Below, in pieces: positions 24,388 through 34,362 of a stretch of 64,000 nt of DNA. The notes beneath the pieces were generated by a model. The model did no database searches and had not been told where the DNA came from. It worked only from the letters and a program-made list of their open reading frames with translations. Numbering within the stretch: the first letter of the stretch is position 1; each line of letters starts with the position of its first letter. The translations under genes and the position numbers were made by a program. The DNA comes from Geopseudomonas aromaticivorans (GTDB taxonomy: Bacteria; Pseudomonadota; Gammaproteobacteria; Pseudomonadales; Pseudomonadaceae): assembly GCF_019097855.1 (NCBI RefSeq), contig NZ_JAHRGL010000030.1, forward strand, positions 186,001 to 250,000. Reading direction: 5' to 3'.

Positions 24388-26394
24388 GTGCCGAAAGTTT
24401 CTGCAGCTGCGGCGAGCGGCGACGGTTTCCGTGCCGACATCAACGGCCTGCGCGCATGGGCCGTGGTGGCGGTGGTGCTCTATCACTTCAATGTGGCGGG
24501 GTTCGCCGGCGGCTTTGCCGGGGTCGATATCTTCTTCGTGATTTCCGGCTTCCTGATGGCCAGTATCGTCGTCGGCGGTCTGGATACAGGCCGTTTCAAT
24601 CTGCCCGGCTTTTACTTGGCGCGCGCACGGCGAATCCTGCCGGCGCTGTTGGTGCTGGTGTTCGCCGTGCTGGTGGTCGGCTGGCTCCTGCTGATGCCGA
24701 GCGATTACCAGACCCTCGGGCGCCATGCCCGGGAGAGCGTGCTGTTCAGCTCCAACCTGCAGTATCTCTCCGAGTCCGGCTACTTCGATGCCGCCTCCCA
24801 CGAGAAGTGGCTGTTGCATACCTGGTCGCTGTCGGTCGAGTGGCAGTTCTACCTGATCTATCCGCTGCTCCTCATGCTGTTGGCCCGCGTGCTGCCGCAG
24901 TCGCGGCCGCTGCTGGCGGTGCATCTGCTGGCCTTGTCGGCTTCCTTCGCGTGGTGCCTGCTGCTCACTTTCGAGCAGCCGGTGCGGGCGTTCTATCTGT
25001 TGCCGTCGCGGGCCTGGGAACTGCTGCTGGGCGGCAGCGTCTTCCTGCTGGGGCGGCAGATGCGTCTGCCGGAGCGCTGGCCGGCCCTCGTCGAGGGACT
25101 CGGCATCGCCTTGGTCGCTGCGAGCATTGCCCTGATCGACGCGTCCCTGCCCTGGCCCGGCGCCCTGGCTCTGCTGCCGACCGTCGGCACGGCGCTGGTG
25201 TTGCTGGCGGGCAGGGCGTCGTCGCCCTGGACCGGGAGCGCTGCGGCGCAGTGGCTGGGCACCCGTTCCTACTCGATCTACCTGTGGCATTGGCCGCTGG
25301 TGGCCGGGCTGGTCTATTTCGACCGACACAACGAGGTGGCCTGGATCGTGGTGGGGCTGGCGCTCTCACTAGTCATGGGCCACGTCTCCTATGTTCTGGT
25401 CGAGGTGCCGGCGCGTCGCTGGTTGGCGAGCCGGACCAATGTGCGCAGTGCCGTCTGGCTGGTTACCTGTCTGGTCGTGGTCGCGGTGTCCGCCCAGCTG
25501 GTTCGGCGCAGCGGTTTCCCCGCGCGCCTGCCCGAGGTGCTGGCCCGGGTCGAGGCCGAGCGGCACAACAAGAATCCGCGCCAGGACGAGTGCCTGAGCG
25601 CCGACGCGCGCTGCATCTTCGGCGGGCAACAGGTTCGCGCGCTGGTTGTCGGCGACAGCCATGCCGACGCTCTGGTGACGGCGGTGGCCGCAGCCTTGCC
25701 GGGGAGCGGCGAGGGCGTGTACTTCAAGGCCGAGAGCGGTTGCCTGTTCGTCTTCGGCGCCAAGTGGGCCGGCAAGGGCGAGCGGGACGACTGCCGGCGT
25801 CTGCTGGAGGAGGTGGTCGCCGGGCTGGACAGCCTGTATCCGGGCACGCCGCTGATTCTGATCAACCGGACGACGGCCTATGCGCTGGGGGAGCTGCCGG
25901 CGCCCGGCGGCAAGCCGCCGCACCCGATGGTGTATTTCTCGCAGAAGGCCGATGGCAACGATCCCGCGTTTCAGGCCGAGTTCCGCCAGCACTACCTGGA
26001 TACGGTCTGCCAGCTGGCACGGCATCGCCCGCTGTACCTGCTCAGGCCGGTGCCGGAAATGCCGGCCGATGTGCCCAAGGCCGTCGGGCGGGCGATGCAG
26101 CGTGGCTTGCCGCATGAGGTGTCGATTACCCGTGACCAGTACCGCCAGCGTCATGCCTTCGTCTGGGGCCTGCAGGACGAGGCGGCCCGTCAGTGCGGCG
26201 CGCACATCCTGGATCCGCTGCCCTATCTGTGCGACGAGCAGTACTGCTACGGCAGCCGCGACGGGCTGCCGCTGTATGTCGATGACGACCATCTGAGCGA
26301 AACCGGTAACCGTCGCCTGGTGCCGATGTTCGCTCGGGTGTTTACCGATCAGTCAGCGCCGGCAGGTTCTCCGGCCATGGCCCAAAAGCGATAA
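24388..26394 (+). CDS. OafA/YrhL-type acyltransferase with SGNH domain, copy 2
   Basis: A 668-residue protein with the same architecture as the preceding gene and high similarity along its whole length: FRADINGLRAWAVVAVVLYHF, DIFFVISGFLMASIV, then GDSHADALVTAV and VDDDHLSETGN in the SGNH domain. The GTG start follows a G-rich site. Differences are concentrated in the middle helices and in the periplasmic half. It could modify a different position or sugar than copy 1, or simply add dosage. Both copies keep the catalytic serine and Asp/His block, so neither is obviously dead. Confidence 0.88.
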   Translation: MPKVSAAAASGDGFRADINGLRAWAVVAVVLYHFNVAGFAGGFAGVDIFFVISGFLMASIVVGGLDTGRFNLPGFYLARARRILPALLVLVFAVLVVGWLLLMPSDYQTLGRHARESVLFSSNLQYLSESGYFDAASHEKWLLHTWSLSVEWQFYLIYPLLLMLLARVLPQSRPLLAVHLLALSASFAWCLLLTFEQPVRAFYLLPSRAWELLLGGSVFLLGRQMRLPERWPALVEGLGIALVAASIALIDASLPWPGALALLPTVGTALVLLAGRASSPWTGSAAAQWLGTRSYSIYLWHWPLVAGLVYFDRHNEVAWIVVGLALSLVMGHVSYVLVEVPARRWLASRTNVRSAVWLVTCLVVVAVSAQLVRRSGFPARLPEVLARVEAERHNKNPRQDECLSADARCIFGGQQVRALVVGDSHADALVTAVAAALPGSGEGVYFKAESGCLFVFGAKWAGKGERDDCRRLLEEVVAGLDSLYPGTPLILINRTTAYALGELPAPGGKPPHPMVYFSQKADGNDPAFQAEFRQHYLDTVCQLARHRPLYLLRPVPEMPADVPKAVGRAMQRGLPHEVSITRDQYRQRHAFVWGLQDEAARQCGAHILDPLPYLCDEQYCYGSRDGLPLYVDDDHLSETGNRRLVPMFARVFTDQSAPAGSPAMAQKR

Positions 26395-26442
26395 CCCGAT
26401 ACTTTGCAACGCACGTTTGGCACCGAACGACATGAGGTTTCC

Positions 26443-27090
26443 ATGCTGCAACGTTTAGCCCTGCATTTGCGCAATCTGGCCTACAAGAATCGCCGCACGA
26501 TCAAACCCGGCAACCGGCTGGAGCTGCCGAGCAGCAGCGAACGCAACCTGAAGAAGGTGACGATCAAGCTGGGTGGGCGCAACAACCGGCTGATCATCGG
26601 TGAGAACGTCGAGCTGACCCATTGCGAGATCCGTCTGGATGGGGAGGACAATCTGATCGAGATCGGTGCCAACGTGCGTTTCAGCAGCGGCAAGATCTAT
26701 CTGCGCGGGACCAGGGGGCAGCACATCCGCTTCGGCGCGGACACTACCGTCGAGGGCGCCTACCTGCTGGTCGACGAGGCGGCCAGTATCGATATCGGGC
26801 GTGACTGCATGTTCTCTACCGATATCATCATCCGGACCGGAGACAAGCACTCGATCCTCGATGCGCAGACCGGCGCGCGCCTCAACCCCTCGCGGGATAT
26901 CCGCATCGCCGATCGCGTGTGGATCGGTCGCGATGTGCAGATCCTCAAGGGGGTAGTGCTGCACCCGGAAACCGTGGTGGCTACCCGCTCGCTGGTCAGT
27001 CGCGCATTCGATGAGGGCAACTGCGTGGTCGCCGGGGTGCCGGCCAAGGTGGTCAAGCGCGGTACGCGCTGGGACCGCCGGCGGCTGTAG
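26443..27090 (+). CDS. Hexapeptide-repeat acyltransferase (WbbJ-like)
   Basis: A 215-residue beta-helix transferase with many parallel coils (LGGRNNRLIIGENVEL, NLIEIGANVRFS, ASIDIGRDCMFS, IRIADRVWIGRDVQILKGV) and the terminal VVAGVPAKVVKRG typical of sugar O-acetyltransferases. The ATG at 26443 has GAGG close upstream and was preferred to a TTG at 26404. Catalytic residue in TGDKHSI. It converges with the kinase gene after seven bases. Acceptor unknown; location suggests LPS. Confidence 0.8.
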   Translation: MLQRLALHLRNLAYKNRRTIKPGNRLELPSSSERNLKKVTIKLGGRNNRLIIGENVELTHCEIRLDGEDNLIEIGANVRFSSGKIYLRGTRGQHIRFGADTTVEGAYLLVDEAASIDIGRDCMFSTDIIIRTGDKHSILDAQTGARLNPSRDIRIADRVWIGRDVQILKGVVLHPETVVATRSLVSRAFDEGNCVVAGVPAKVVKRGTRWDRRRL

Positions 27091-27097
27091 GTTCGGC

Positions 27098-27718
27098 TCA
27101 GGCCTTGGGTGCGTCTGCGCAGGCCTGCTTGTAGGCCGCCAGCAGCGCCTGCCAGGGAAAATCGTCGATCCTGCTGCGCTGCAGATAACCCTGCAGGTGG
27201 GCCAGGTTGCGTTTGACCAGTCCCGCGCCCAACGGGCCGCGCTTGAAGCGCATGTCGAGAAAGTCGATCAGGCCGAAGCCGCCATCGGGCAGGCGCAGTA
27301 CGTTGCCCAGGTGCAGCGAGCGGAAATAGATGCCGCGCCGGTGCAGCGAGTTGATGAAAACGGCCAGCTCAGGCAGCAGGGCGTCGAACTCTTCGCGCGA
27401 CTGCTGGTACAGGCGATCCAGCGAGGTGCCGGGCAACGGCGTATAGAGGCAGGCGCTGACCGCCTGGGCGCGATCCACCCAGAAACACTCGCCCACCACC
27501 GGTGCGCGCACCTTGCGCGCCTGCAGCTGGAGTGCGTTGGCGGCAAAGCGGCAGGCCTGCGGCTTCAGGCCCGCCAGCCACAGGCGTCGCCGGGGGCGGA
27601 AGATCTTCAACAGCTGGCCGTCGCTCAGGCGTATCACCTTGGGGCCGCGACCATCCCGCTCCAGGACCACGCCCTGGTCCAGCCACTGTTGCCATTCGTT
27701 CGCTGTTACAATCCGCAT
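27098..27718 (-). CDS. wapQ: WapQ-like LPS kinase-fold protein
   Basis: A 206-residue kinase-fold protein of the toluene-tolerance/LPS kinase group, which in P. aeruginosa lies directly beside msbA. LLKIFRPRR holds the ATP-site lysine, and GLIDFLDMRF the metal-binding aspartate. The catalytic loop reads YFRSLHLGNVL, where the usual HGD is changed to RSL, so phosphotransfer activity is uncertain. It is divergent from msbA with only 34 bases between starts, so their promoters must overlap coding sequence. Confidence 0.78.
   Translation of the reverse strand: MRIVTANEWQQWLDQGVVLERDGRGPKVIRLSDGQLLKIFRPRRRLWLAGLKPQACRFAANALQLQARKVRAPVVGECFWVDRAQAVSACLYTPLPGTSLDRLYQQSREEFDALLPELAVFINSLHRRGIYFRSLHLGNVLRLPDGGFGLIDFLDMRFKRGPLGAGLVKRNLAHLQGYLQRSRIDDFPWQALLAAYKQACADAPKA
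27704..27712 (+). promoter_or_regulatory. Candidate msbA promoter inside the start of wapQ
   Basis: TGTTACAAT is an extended -10 element on the forward strand 41 bases before the msbA ATG, lying in the first codons of the divergent wapQ gene. No strong -35 is seen. Confidence 0.4.
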
Positions 27719-27752
27719 CCGTTTTCTCTAGCCAGTCACAAGGGGCCACGCC

Positions 27753-29528
27753 ATGGCCGGTTCCGTCGGACAATCCGATCTGAAGGTTTACCTGCGTCTG
27801 CTGAAATACGTGCTGCCCTACTGGGTCGCCTTCGCTCTCAGCATCGCCGGCTTCCTGCTGTTCGCTTCCAGCCAGCCGATGCTGGCGCATATGCTCAAGT
27901 ACTTCCTCGACGGTCTGCAGAGCCCGAACGGTGCCGAGCTGCTCGGTATTCCGCTGATGCATGGCGTGCCGCTGGCGATTGTACTCATTGCCGTCTATCA
28001 GGGCATAGGTTCGTTCCTCGGCAACTACTTTTTGGCCAAGGTGGCTCGCGGCGTGGTGCATGACCTGCGCTGCACCTTGTTCGACAGCCTGCTGAACCTG
28101 CCCAACCGCTACTACGACAACCACAACTCCGGCCACCTGATCTCGCGGATCACCTTCAACGTGACCATGGTCACCAGCGCAGTCACCGATGCGATCAAGG
28201 TGGTGATCCGCGAAGGCATGACGGTGATCTTCCTGTTCGGCTACCTGTTGTGGATGAACTGGAAGCTGACTTTGGTGTTGCTGGCGATCCTGCCGCTGAT
28301 CGCGCTGATGGTGTCGATGGCCAGCAAGAAGTTCCGCAAACAAAGCAAGAAAATCCAGGAAAGCATGGGTGATGTCACCCACATCGCCTCGGAAACCATC
28401 CAGGGCTACCGCGTGGTGCGCAGCTTCGGCGGTGAAGCCTACGAACAGGCACGCTTCCGCCAGGCCAGCAGCGACAACATGGGCAAGGGCATGCGCATGA
28501 TTCGCACCCAGGCGATCTATACCCCGAGCCTGCAGTTGGTGATCTACACCGGCATGGCCGGCCTCATGTACATGGTGCTTTTCCTGCGCGGCGATGCGAC
28601 CGCCGGCGATCTGATCGCCTACATCACTGCCGCCGGCCTGCTGCCCAAACCGATCCGCCAGCTGTCCGAAGTCAGTCCCAACATCCAGAAGGGCCTGGCG
28701 GCGGCCGACAGCATCTTCGGCCAGCTCGACGAGCCGCCGGAAACCGATGCGGGCACTGTCGAGCGCGAGCGTGTCATTGGCCGTCTTGAGGTGAGGAGCC
28801 TCAGTTTCGCCTATCCGCAAACCGACAAGCAGGTACTGCGCGACATCAGTTTCAGCGTCGAGCCGGGACAGATGGTCGCGCTGGTCGGCCGTTCCGGCAG
28901 CGGCAAGTCGACCCTGGCCAACCTGATCCCGCGCTTCTACCAGCACGGCGAGGGGCAGATCCTCCTCGACGGGGTGGAGGTCGAGGACTACACCCTGCGC
29001 AACCTGCGCCGGCATATCGCCCTGGTCACCCAGCAGGTGACGCTGTTCAACGACAGTGTGGCCAGCAACATCGCCTACGGCGATCTGGCCGGGGCGCCGC
29101 GCGAGGCCATCGAGAAAGCGGCCGCGGACGCCTACGCCAAGGAGTTCATCGACAAGCTGCCGCAGGGCTTCGATACCGATGTCGGCGAGAACGGCGTGCT
29201 GCTTTCCGGTGGTCAGCGCCAGCGTCTGGCCATCGCCCGTGCGCTGCTCAAGGACGCGCCGTTGCTGATCCTCGACGAGGCCACCTCGGCACTGGATACC
29301 GAGTCCGAGCGGCATATCCAGGCGGCGCTGGACCGGGTCATGCAAGGTCGCACCACTCTGGTCATCGCCCACCGCCTGTCCACCATCGAGAAGGCCGACC
29401 TGATCCTGGTGATGGATCAGGGCCAGATCGTCGAGCGCGGTACCCATGCTGAACTGCTGGCGCAGAATGGCCACTATGCGCGGCTGCACGCCATGGGCCT
29501 GGACGAAGGCCGCGAGGCGACCCTCTGA
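27753..29528 (+). CDS. msbA: Lipid A export ABC transporter MsbA
   Basis: A 591-residue half-transporter with six transmembrane helices (residues about 15-310) and an ATPase domain. Walker A is GRSGSGKST (about 380-388), the signature LSGGQRQRLAIARALL, and Walker B LLILDEATSALD, followed by the switch histidine in IAHRLST. It flips core-lipid A across the inner membrane for WaaL and the Lpt system. AAGGGG at good spacing supports the ATG. Its stop overlaps the start of the mig-14-like gene. Confidence 0.95.
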   Translation: MAGSVGQSDLKVYLRLLKYVLPYWVAFALSIAGFLLFASSQPMLAHMLKYFLDGLQSPNGAELLGIPLMHGVPLAIVLIAVYQGIGSFLGNYFLAKVARGVVHDLRCTLFDSLLNLPNRYYDNHNSGHLISRITFNVTMVTSAVTDAIKVVIREGMTVIFLFGYLLWMNWKLTLVLLAILPLIALMVSMASKKFRKQSKKIQESMGDVTHIASETIQGYRVVRSFGGEAYEQARFRQASSDNMGKGMRMIRTQAIYTPSLQLVIYTGMAGLMYMVLFLRGDATAGDLIAYITAAGLLPKPIRQLSEVSPNIQKGLAAADSIFGQLDEPPETDAGTVERERVIGRLEVRSLSFAYPQTDKQVLRDISFSVEPGQMVALVGRSGSGKSTLANLIPRFYQHGEGQILLDGVEVEDYTLRNLRRHIALVTQQVTLFNDSVASNIAYGDLAGAPREAIEKAAADAYAKEFIDKLPQGFDTDVGENGVLLSGGQRQRLAIARALLKDAPLLILDEATSALDTESERHIQAALDRVMQGRTTLVIAHRLSTIEKADLILVMDQGQIVERGTHAELLAQNGHYARLHAMGLDEGREATL

Positions 29529-30424
29529 TGCTGGGATCCCTGCGCTTCTGGCGCGAGCGCGGCTGGAGCGAGATATCTGCGGCCGACTACGCGACGGCCT
29601 GGCAGCGTTTCGGCGGCAGCGTCGCCACCCATCCGCAGGTGGTCGAGCGCCTGGCCGGTCTGGCGGGCATTCCGGTACGTTACTTGGGCTGGTCGGTGAA
29701 CGGCGAACTCCAGGCGGCCATCCCCACCTGGGGCCGGCACATCGCCTTGGCCAAGGACGTGCTCAAGCGTCAGGGCAAGCGCGGGCTGTTCGACCTGGGC
29801 AACGCCGAGCTGATCCTGCCGGTGGCGGAGGGCGTCTGTGTGCCGCTGCGCCATCGGGCGCGCTATGTCTCCGCGCTGAATGCCGAGCGCTTCAGCACCC
29901 TGCGCGAGCAAGCGGAAGGCTTGGCGCTGGCCCGCGCGCCCGAGGATTACAGCAAGAAGTTTCGTTACAACCAGCGCCGCGAGCAGCGTCTGCTGGAAGA
30001 GGCGGGCGGGGCGATCCGGCCGATGCTCGAGCTGTCGCCCGGCGAGCAGGCCGCGATCTATACCGAGTTGTTCGAGCGCCGCTGGGGATTCGCTGTGCCG
30101 GGCAAGGCGCACTTGGGCGAGGTGTTCGCCCTGCTGCGCGAGTTCATGACTGGTTCGCTGGTCTATCTGGACGATGCGCCGGTGGCGATCCAGATCCTCT
30201 ATCGGGTCGAGGCGCCGCAATGGGTCTCGCTGGAATACATCAACGGCGGCGTCGATCCGCAGCAGCGCGAGTTCAGCCCCGGCAGCGTGCTGAGCTTCGT
30301 CAATACCCAGGCCGCCTGGGAAGAGGCTCGCGCCCTGGGCAAGCCGCTGCGCTACTCCTTCGGTCGCGCCGACCGCGAATACAAGGATCGCTGGTGCCAC
30401 CGGGTGCCGGTCTATCAGGTGTGA
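29528..30424 (+). CDS. Mig-14-like protein (GNAT-like fold)
   Basis: A 298-residue protein resembling Mig-14, which in Salmonella and P. aeruginosa contributes to resistance to antimicrobial peptides. Visible features are KKFRYNQRREQRLLEEAGG, typical of a GNAT/FemX-like acyltransferase fold, and the C-terminal EYINGGVDPQQREFSPGSV with SFGRADREYKDRW, also seen in that group. No signal peptide. It overlaps the msbA stop and precedes the deacetylase gene by seven bases. The biochemical activity of the family is not established. Confidence 0.75.
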   Translation: MLGSLRFWRERGWSEISAADYATAWQRFGGSVATHPQVVERLAGLAGIPVRYLGWSVNGELQAAIPTWGRHIALAKDVLKRQGKRGLFDLGNAELILPVAEGVCVPLRHRARYVSALNAERFSTLREQAEGLALARAPEDYSKKFRYNQRREQRLLEEAGGAIRPMLELSPGEQAAIYTELFERRWGFAVPGKAHLGEVFALLREFMTGSLVYLDDAPVAIQILYRVEAPQWVSLEYINGGVDPQQREFSPGSVLSFVNTQAAWEEARALGKPLRYSFGRADREYKDRWCHRVPVYQV

Positions 30425-30431
30425 AAATCCG

Positions 30432-31826
30432 ATGACAGCCCGCAAGCAGCAACTGCTCAAACGTCATCGGCGGCACAAGCGTATCGCCTTGCTGATCGCT
30501 CTCGTGCTGCTGGCGGTGCTGGGCATCGCCGTCGCCTGGTGGCTGGTGCCGCTGCTGCTGGTGCTGGGCTGGATCGGCCACGAGGCCTGGTTCGCCGACC
30601 ATCTGTTCTATGCGCCGCAGGACGACTACCGCTATGCCTTCCCGCCTGGCACCTCGATGCTGCCGCTGCGCCTGCAAGAGGGGCATGCCCTGCTGGAGGG
30701 CGAGATCGGCGCTGCCGACACGCTGATTCTCGAGCTGCGGGTGAGCGCCGGCTGGCTGGGGCGTTGGGTCGATCCGCAGGTATGGATCGGCGACGACCGT
30801 CAGGATTTCGAGCGTGGGGTGGACGGGGTGCGTTACCTCAATCTCTCCGGTCAGGGCGCGGCCTTGTGTGCGGGGCAGTTGCGTATCCGCGGACGCTTCT
30901 GTCGGCTGGCGGCCAGTGGCACCCTGCATGTCATGAACAACCTCGACTACACCGGGCGGCGGGTGCTGATCATCGCTCCACATGCCGACGACGCCGAGCT
31001 GGCGGCCTTCGGCCTGTACAGCCGGGCGCGCGAGGTGGCCATCGTCACCCTGACCCAGGGCGAGATCGAGGCGCAGAAGTACCGGGCACTCGGTCTGGAT
31101 TCGGCGGCAGCGGCGCGGCTCAAGGGGCGTCTGCGCAGCTGGGACAGCCTGGCCGTGCCGCTGTGGGGCGGGGTGCCGTCGAGCCGCTGCGTGCAGCTCG
31201 GCTACTACTGCCTGCAGCTGCCGGCGATGGCCGCCGAGCCGGCGCAGGCGTTCGGCTCGCGCGAATCCGGCGAGACGGATATCCGCAGCGTGCGCCGGCA
31301 CAATCCGCTGGCGTTGCCCGGCGATGCCGACGGCCGGCCGACCTGGGGCAATCTGGTCGCCGATCTCGCCGCGCTGCTCGAGCGCTTCCGTCCGGAAGTC
31401 GTGGTAACACCGCACCCCGAACTCGACCCGCATGCCGACCATGTCGCCGCCACCCGCGCATTGCTCGAGGCTGTCGCGGCCAGCGCCTGGCGCCCGGAGA
31501 GCCTGCTGCTCTACGCCAACCACCTGCACGACAACGACCGCTGGCCGATGGGCCCGGCCGGAGGCGGCATCGCCCTGCCGCCGGCCATCGAGCCGCTGCC
31601 GGCCGATGGTTTGTGGAGTCCGTCCCTTAGCGCCGAGGTGCGGCTGGACAAGGCCATGGCGCTGGCCATGCAGCATGACCTGCAGGGGCCGCTGCCACTC
31701 AAGCGTCGCCTGCGTCGCCTGATTCAGCGTGTCCTCGCCGGCCGCCGCTGGCCGGCCACCGGCGAAGACGAGTTCTTCCGCAAGGCCGTGCGTCGACACG
31801 AGCTGTTCTGGGTCAGAACGCTGTAG
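30432..31826 (+). CDS. dnpA: PIG-L/LmbE-family de-N-acetylase (DnpA-like)
   Basis: A 464-residue protein. After a basic N-terminus and a hydrophobic membrane segment at about residues 16-45, the deacetylase domain starts at about 175 with [18 protein letters not shown], whose H184, D186 and D187 bind zinc; [21 protein letters not shown] carries the second metal motif. In P. aeruginosa the gene at this place, dnpA, is linked to drug-tolerant persister formation and probably acts on an N-acetylated LPS sugar. The ATG follows the preceding stop by seven bases. Confidence 0.83.
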   Translation: MTARKQQLLKRHRRHKRIALLIALVLLAVLGIAVAWWLVPLLLVLGWIGHEAWFADHLFYAPQDDYRYAFPPGTSMLPLRLQEGHALLEGEIGAADTLILELRVSAGWLGRWVDPQVWIGDDRQDFERGVDGVRYLNLSGQGAALCAGQLRIRGRFCRLAASGTLHVMNNLDYTGRRVLIIAPHADDAELAAFGLYSRAREVAIVTLTQGEIEAQKYRALGLDSAAAARLKGRLRSWDSLAVPLWGGVPSSRCVQLGYYCLQLPAMAAEPAQAFGSRESGETDIRSVRRHNPLALPGDADGRPTWGNLVADLAALLERFRPEVVVTPHPELDPHADHVAATRALLEAVAASAWRPESLLLYANHLHDNDRWPMGPAGGGIALPPAIEPLPADGLWSPSLSAEVRLDKAMALAMQHDLQGPLPLKRRLRRLIQRVLAGRRWPATGEDEFFRKAVRRHELFWVRTL

Positions 31827-31889
31827 TTGCTGCGCCTGCCGGGAGGAGGGGCGCGGCTCGATGACGGGCGCGGTGCCTTCTGCCTGGCA

Positions 31890-31898
31890 TGCTATGAT
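31890..31898 (+). promoter_or_regulatory. Extended -10 promoter of hldE
   Basis: TGCTATGAT stands 43 bases before the hldE ATG in a 106-base intergenic gap. No good -35 match is seen. Confidence 0.45.
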
Positions 31899-31932
31899 CC
31901 TCGCCGTTTTTTCTTGTGCTCCGGAGCTCCCG

Positions 31933-33351
31933 ATGAAGCTGTCCATGCCCCGTTTCGATCAGGCTGCCGTGCTGGTGGTCGGTGATGTCATGCTCGACCG
32001 TTACTGGCATGGCGCCACCAGCCGCATCTCGCCGGAAGCGCCGGTGCCGGTGGTCAAGGTCGAGCAGATCGAAGATCGTCCGGGCGGCGCGGCCAACGTC
32101 GCGCTGAACATCGCCGCTCTCGGGGCGCCGGCCTGGCTGGTGGGAGTCACCGGGCAGGACGAGGCCGCCGCCAGTCTGGCCGAGCGCCTGCAGGCCGCTG
32201 GCGTCTCCGCACACTTCCAGCACATCGCCAGCCAGCCGACCATCGTCAAGCTGCGGGTGATGAGCCGCCACCAGCAACTGCTGCGCCTCGACTTCGAGGA
32301 GCCGTTCGCCACCGATGCCGACGCGCTGCTCGCCCAAGTCAATGCACTGTTGGACCAGGTCAAGGTGCTGATCCTCTCCGACTACGGCAAGGGCGCGCTG
32401 CAGAACCACCAGGCGCTGATCCAGGCGGCGCGCGCACGCGCGGTTCCGGTGCTGGCCGATCCCAAGGGCAAGGACTTCTCCATCTACCGCGGCGCCAGCC
32501 TGATCACCCCCAACCTCGCCGAGTTCGAGGCGGTGGTCGGTCGCTGCGCCGACGAGGCCGAGCTGGTGACCAAGGGCCTGGCGCTGCTGGCCGAGCTGGA
32601 GCTGGGCGCACTGCTGGTGACCCGCGGCGAGCACGGCATGACCCTGCTGCGCCAGGGCTTCCCCGCTCTGCACCTGCCGGCACGCGCCCGTGAGGTGTTC
32701 GACGTCACCGGTGCCGGCGATACCGTGATTTCCACCTTGGCCAGCGCCCTGGCCGCCGGCGAGGAACTGCCGCAGGCGGTGGCCCTGGCCAACCTGGCGG
32801 CCAGCATCGTGGTCGGCAAGCTGGGCACCGCCTCGGTCAGCGCCCCCGAACTGCGCCGCGCCGTGCAGCGCGAGCAGGGCGTAGGCCGCGGCGTGATGAG
32901 TCTCGACCAGCTGCTGACGGCCCTCGAGGACGCCCGTGCCCACGGCGAGAAGGTGGTGTTCACCAACGGCTGCTTCGACATTCTCCACGCCGGCCATGTC
33001 TCCTACCTGGAGCAGGCCCGTGCGCTGGGCGACCGCCTGGTCGTGGCGATCAATGATGATGCCTCGGTGACTCGCCTGAAGGGGCCTGGCCGGCCGATCA
33101 ACAGCGTCGATCGGCGGATGGCGGTGCTCGCCGGTCTGGGCGCGGTGGACTGGGTAGTCAGCTTCAGCGAGGACACCCCTGAGGCGCTGCTCGAGAAAGT
33201 GCGCCCGGATGTGTTGGTCAAGGGTGGCGACTATGGGTTGGATGGCGTTGTGGGTGCAGCGATCGTGAATGCTTACGGTGGCGAAGTGAAGGTGCTGAGC
33301 TTCGTTGACAGCTGCTCGACCACCGCGATTGTTGAAAAGATCCGGGGCTGA
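31933..33351 (+). CDS. hldE: Bifunctional heptose 7-phosphate kinase / heptose 1-phosphate adenylyltransferase
   Basis: A 472-residue two-domain enzyme making ADP-heptose, the donor for WaaC and WaaF. Residues 1 to about 320 form a ribokinase-family kinase ([24 protein letters not shown], and [14 protein letters not shown] with the catalytic Asp). Residues about 338-472 form the nucleotidyltransferase ([17 protein letters not shown] with the HAGH motif). The ATG at 31933 gives the usual MKLSMPRFD start; the longer upstream frame overlaps dnpA. A weak hairpin (GGGCA/TGCCC, 33362-33375) follows the stop. Confidence 0.95.
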   Translation: MKLSMPRFDQAAVLVVGDVMLDRYWHGATSRISPEAPVPVVKVEQIEDRPGGAANVALNIAALGAPAWLVGVTGQDEAAASLAERLQAAGVSAHFQHIASQPTIVKLRVMSRHQQLLRLDFEEPFATDADALLAQVNALLDQVKVLILSDYGKGALQNHQALIQAARARAVPVLADPKGKDFSIYRGASLITPNLAEFEAVVGRCADEAELVTKGLALLAELELGALLVTRGEHGMTLLRQGFPALHLPARAREVFDVTGAGDTVISTLASALAAGEELPQAVALANLAASIVVGKLGTASVSAPELRRAVQREQGVGRGVMSLDQLLTALEDARAHGEKVVFTNGCFDILHAGHVSYLEQARALGDRLVVAINDDASVTRLKGPGRPINSVDRRMAVLAGLGAVDWVVSFSEDTPEALLEKVRPDVLVKGGDYGLDGVVGAAIVNAYGGEVKVLSFVDSCSTTAIVEKIRG

Positions 33352-33506
33352 GGTCGTGTGAGGGCATGCTTGCCCATTATGGATATAAGCCCCCTCACTA
33401 AGGGAAGGGTGGTGGCTGTCTGAAATTAGAGCGCCCCCTTTTTGCCATTGATTTAAGCAGTTAGACTCTTGGCTCTCTTCGATTGCCGCTCAAGGACGAC
33501 TGCTTC

Positions 33507-34361
33507 ATGGCAATGATTAGGACGGCTAGCACCTCCGGCCTCGCTCAGCGCATTCATGATGCCGCCACCGACAGCCTTGGGGATGCCCAGTGGGTGGCAG
33601 AGAAGGTCTGGTATACCGCTGGCGAGTTGCGCGTCCGGGGTAGCGGTGACGCCGAGGAGACAGGGCCTACGGCTGTTTCCAGTGGCTCTGCGTGTGTTTA
33701 TCCTGGAGCTGGCCTCGACTCTGGCATTCATCAGTACACCTTCTACGGATTCGACCAGGACCAACCCTCCAGCGCAAATGCTTCCCGCAGGGAGATCGAT
33801 GTCGAGCTCCGCGGTGAGAGCGAAGTCGAGACCGGTGTGGCCAAGCTCGAGGACTTCCGGTTCTATCGCGATCAGAGCCTTGATCTTTCCGGCTACTCCA
33901 GCACGGTGATGATCAAAGAGTCCAATGGCGGCTACCGCGAAGACAAGAGTTACTCCCTCAGCTTCGCTAGCAATTCCCGCTACGACGGAAGCATCGCGGA
34001 AAACTATATCTATGCGGCTGACTCCGAGGTTCACGATAACGTTACTGTTATTTCTCTGCCAGGCAGCGGCGATAATAGCCAGCGGGCAGCAGCCTGCGAC
34101 CACTTGCTTGTGGCTGCCAATCAAAGTGGCCAGCAGATCGTGGTCGGCTTCATCAACGAGGACAAAAAAGCTGGCTATGTATTCGTCGACAATGATGGCG
34201 TTGCCGGTGTTGATATGGCGACCCGGTTGGTCGGTGTAACTAGTGACGGCAAGATTTCACCGGCGGGTGTTGGACGCGTAATTTCAGCTGCGGCGAATGA
34301 CTTTAACTGCCAGCACTGTGCTGGTTTTGGTTTTTATGAAACGACATGGATGAGGTGTTGA
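33507..34361 (+). CDS. Protein related to the neighbouring RTX protein but lacking RTX repeats
   Basis: A 284-residue acidic protein with no signal peptide. Its beginning (SLGDAQWVAEKVWYTAGEL, TAVSSGS) matches the start of the following RTX protein (AVEDIGWAAETAFEAAEI, VQVSSGS), and its VVGFINEDKKAGYVFVDNDG block matches that protein's C-terminal VVFGYDAKSGYVLVDSDAD. The intervening RTX nonapeptides are absent. The end (CQHCAGFGFYETTWMRC) does not resemble the paralogue's C-terminus, so it may have lost the secretion signal. One base separates it from the next gene. A type I secretion substrate or relic; function unknown. Confidence 0.6.
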   Translation: MAMIRTASTSGLAQRIHDAATDSLGDAQWVAEKVWYTAGELRVRGSGDAEETGPTAVSSGSACVYPGAGLDSGIHQYTFYGFDQDQPSSANASRREIDVELRGESEVETGVAKLEDFRFYRDQSLDLSGYSSTVMIKESNGGYREDKSYSLSFASNSRYDGSIAENYIYAADSEVHDNVTVISLPGSGDNSQRAAACDHLLVAANQSGQQIVVGFINEDKKAGYVFVDNDGVAGVDMATRLVGVTSDGKISPAGVGRVISAAANDFNCQHCAGFGFYETTWMRC

Positions 34362-34362
34362 C

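Larger units (their letters stand above)
22143..26394 (+). repeat. Tandem gene duplication including leader and promoter
   Basis: The two acyltransferase genes and their leaders form a diverged direct repeat of about 2.1 kb per unit. Shared leader words include GAGCAGGCAGG, CTGGTTTCGGCACGC and CATGGGGG just before each start. The repeat explains why both genes carry their own extended -10 promoters. Confidence 0.75.

Noticed and set aside
27369-29489. A 706-codon open frame on the reverse strand opposite msbA
   Set aside because: It is antisense to a clear ABC transporter and has the composition of a GC-rich shadow frame (runs of Gln, His, Ala and Val without motifs).
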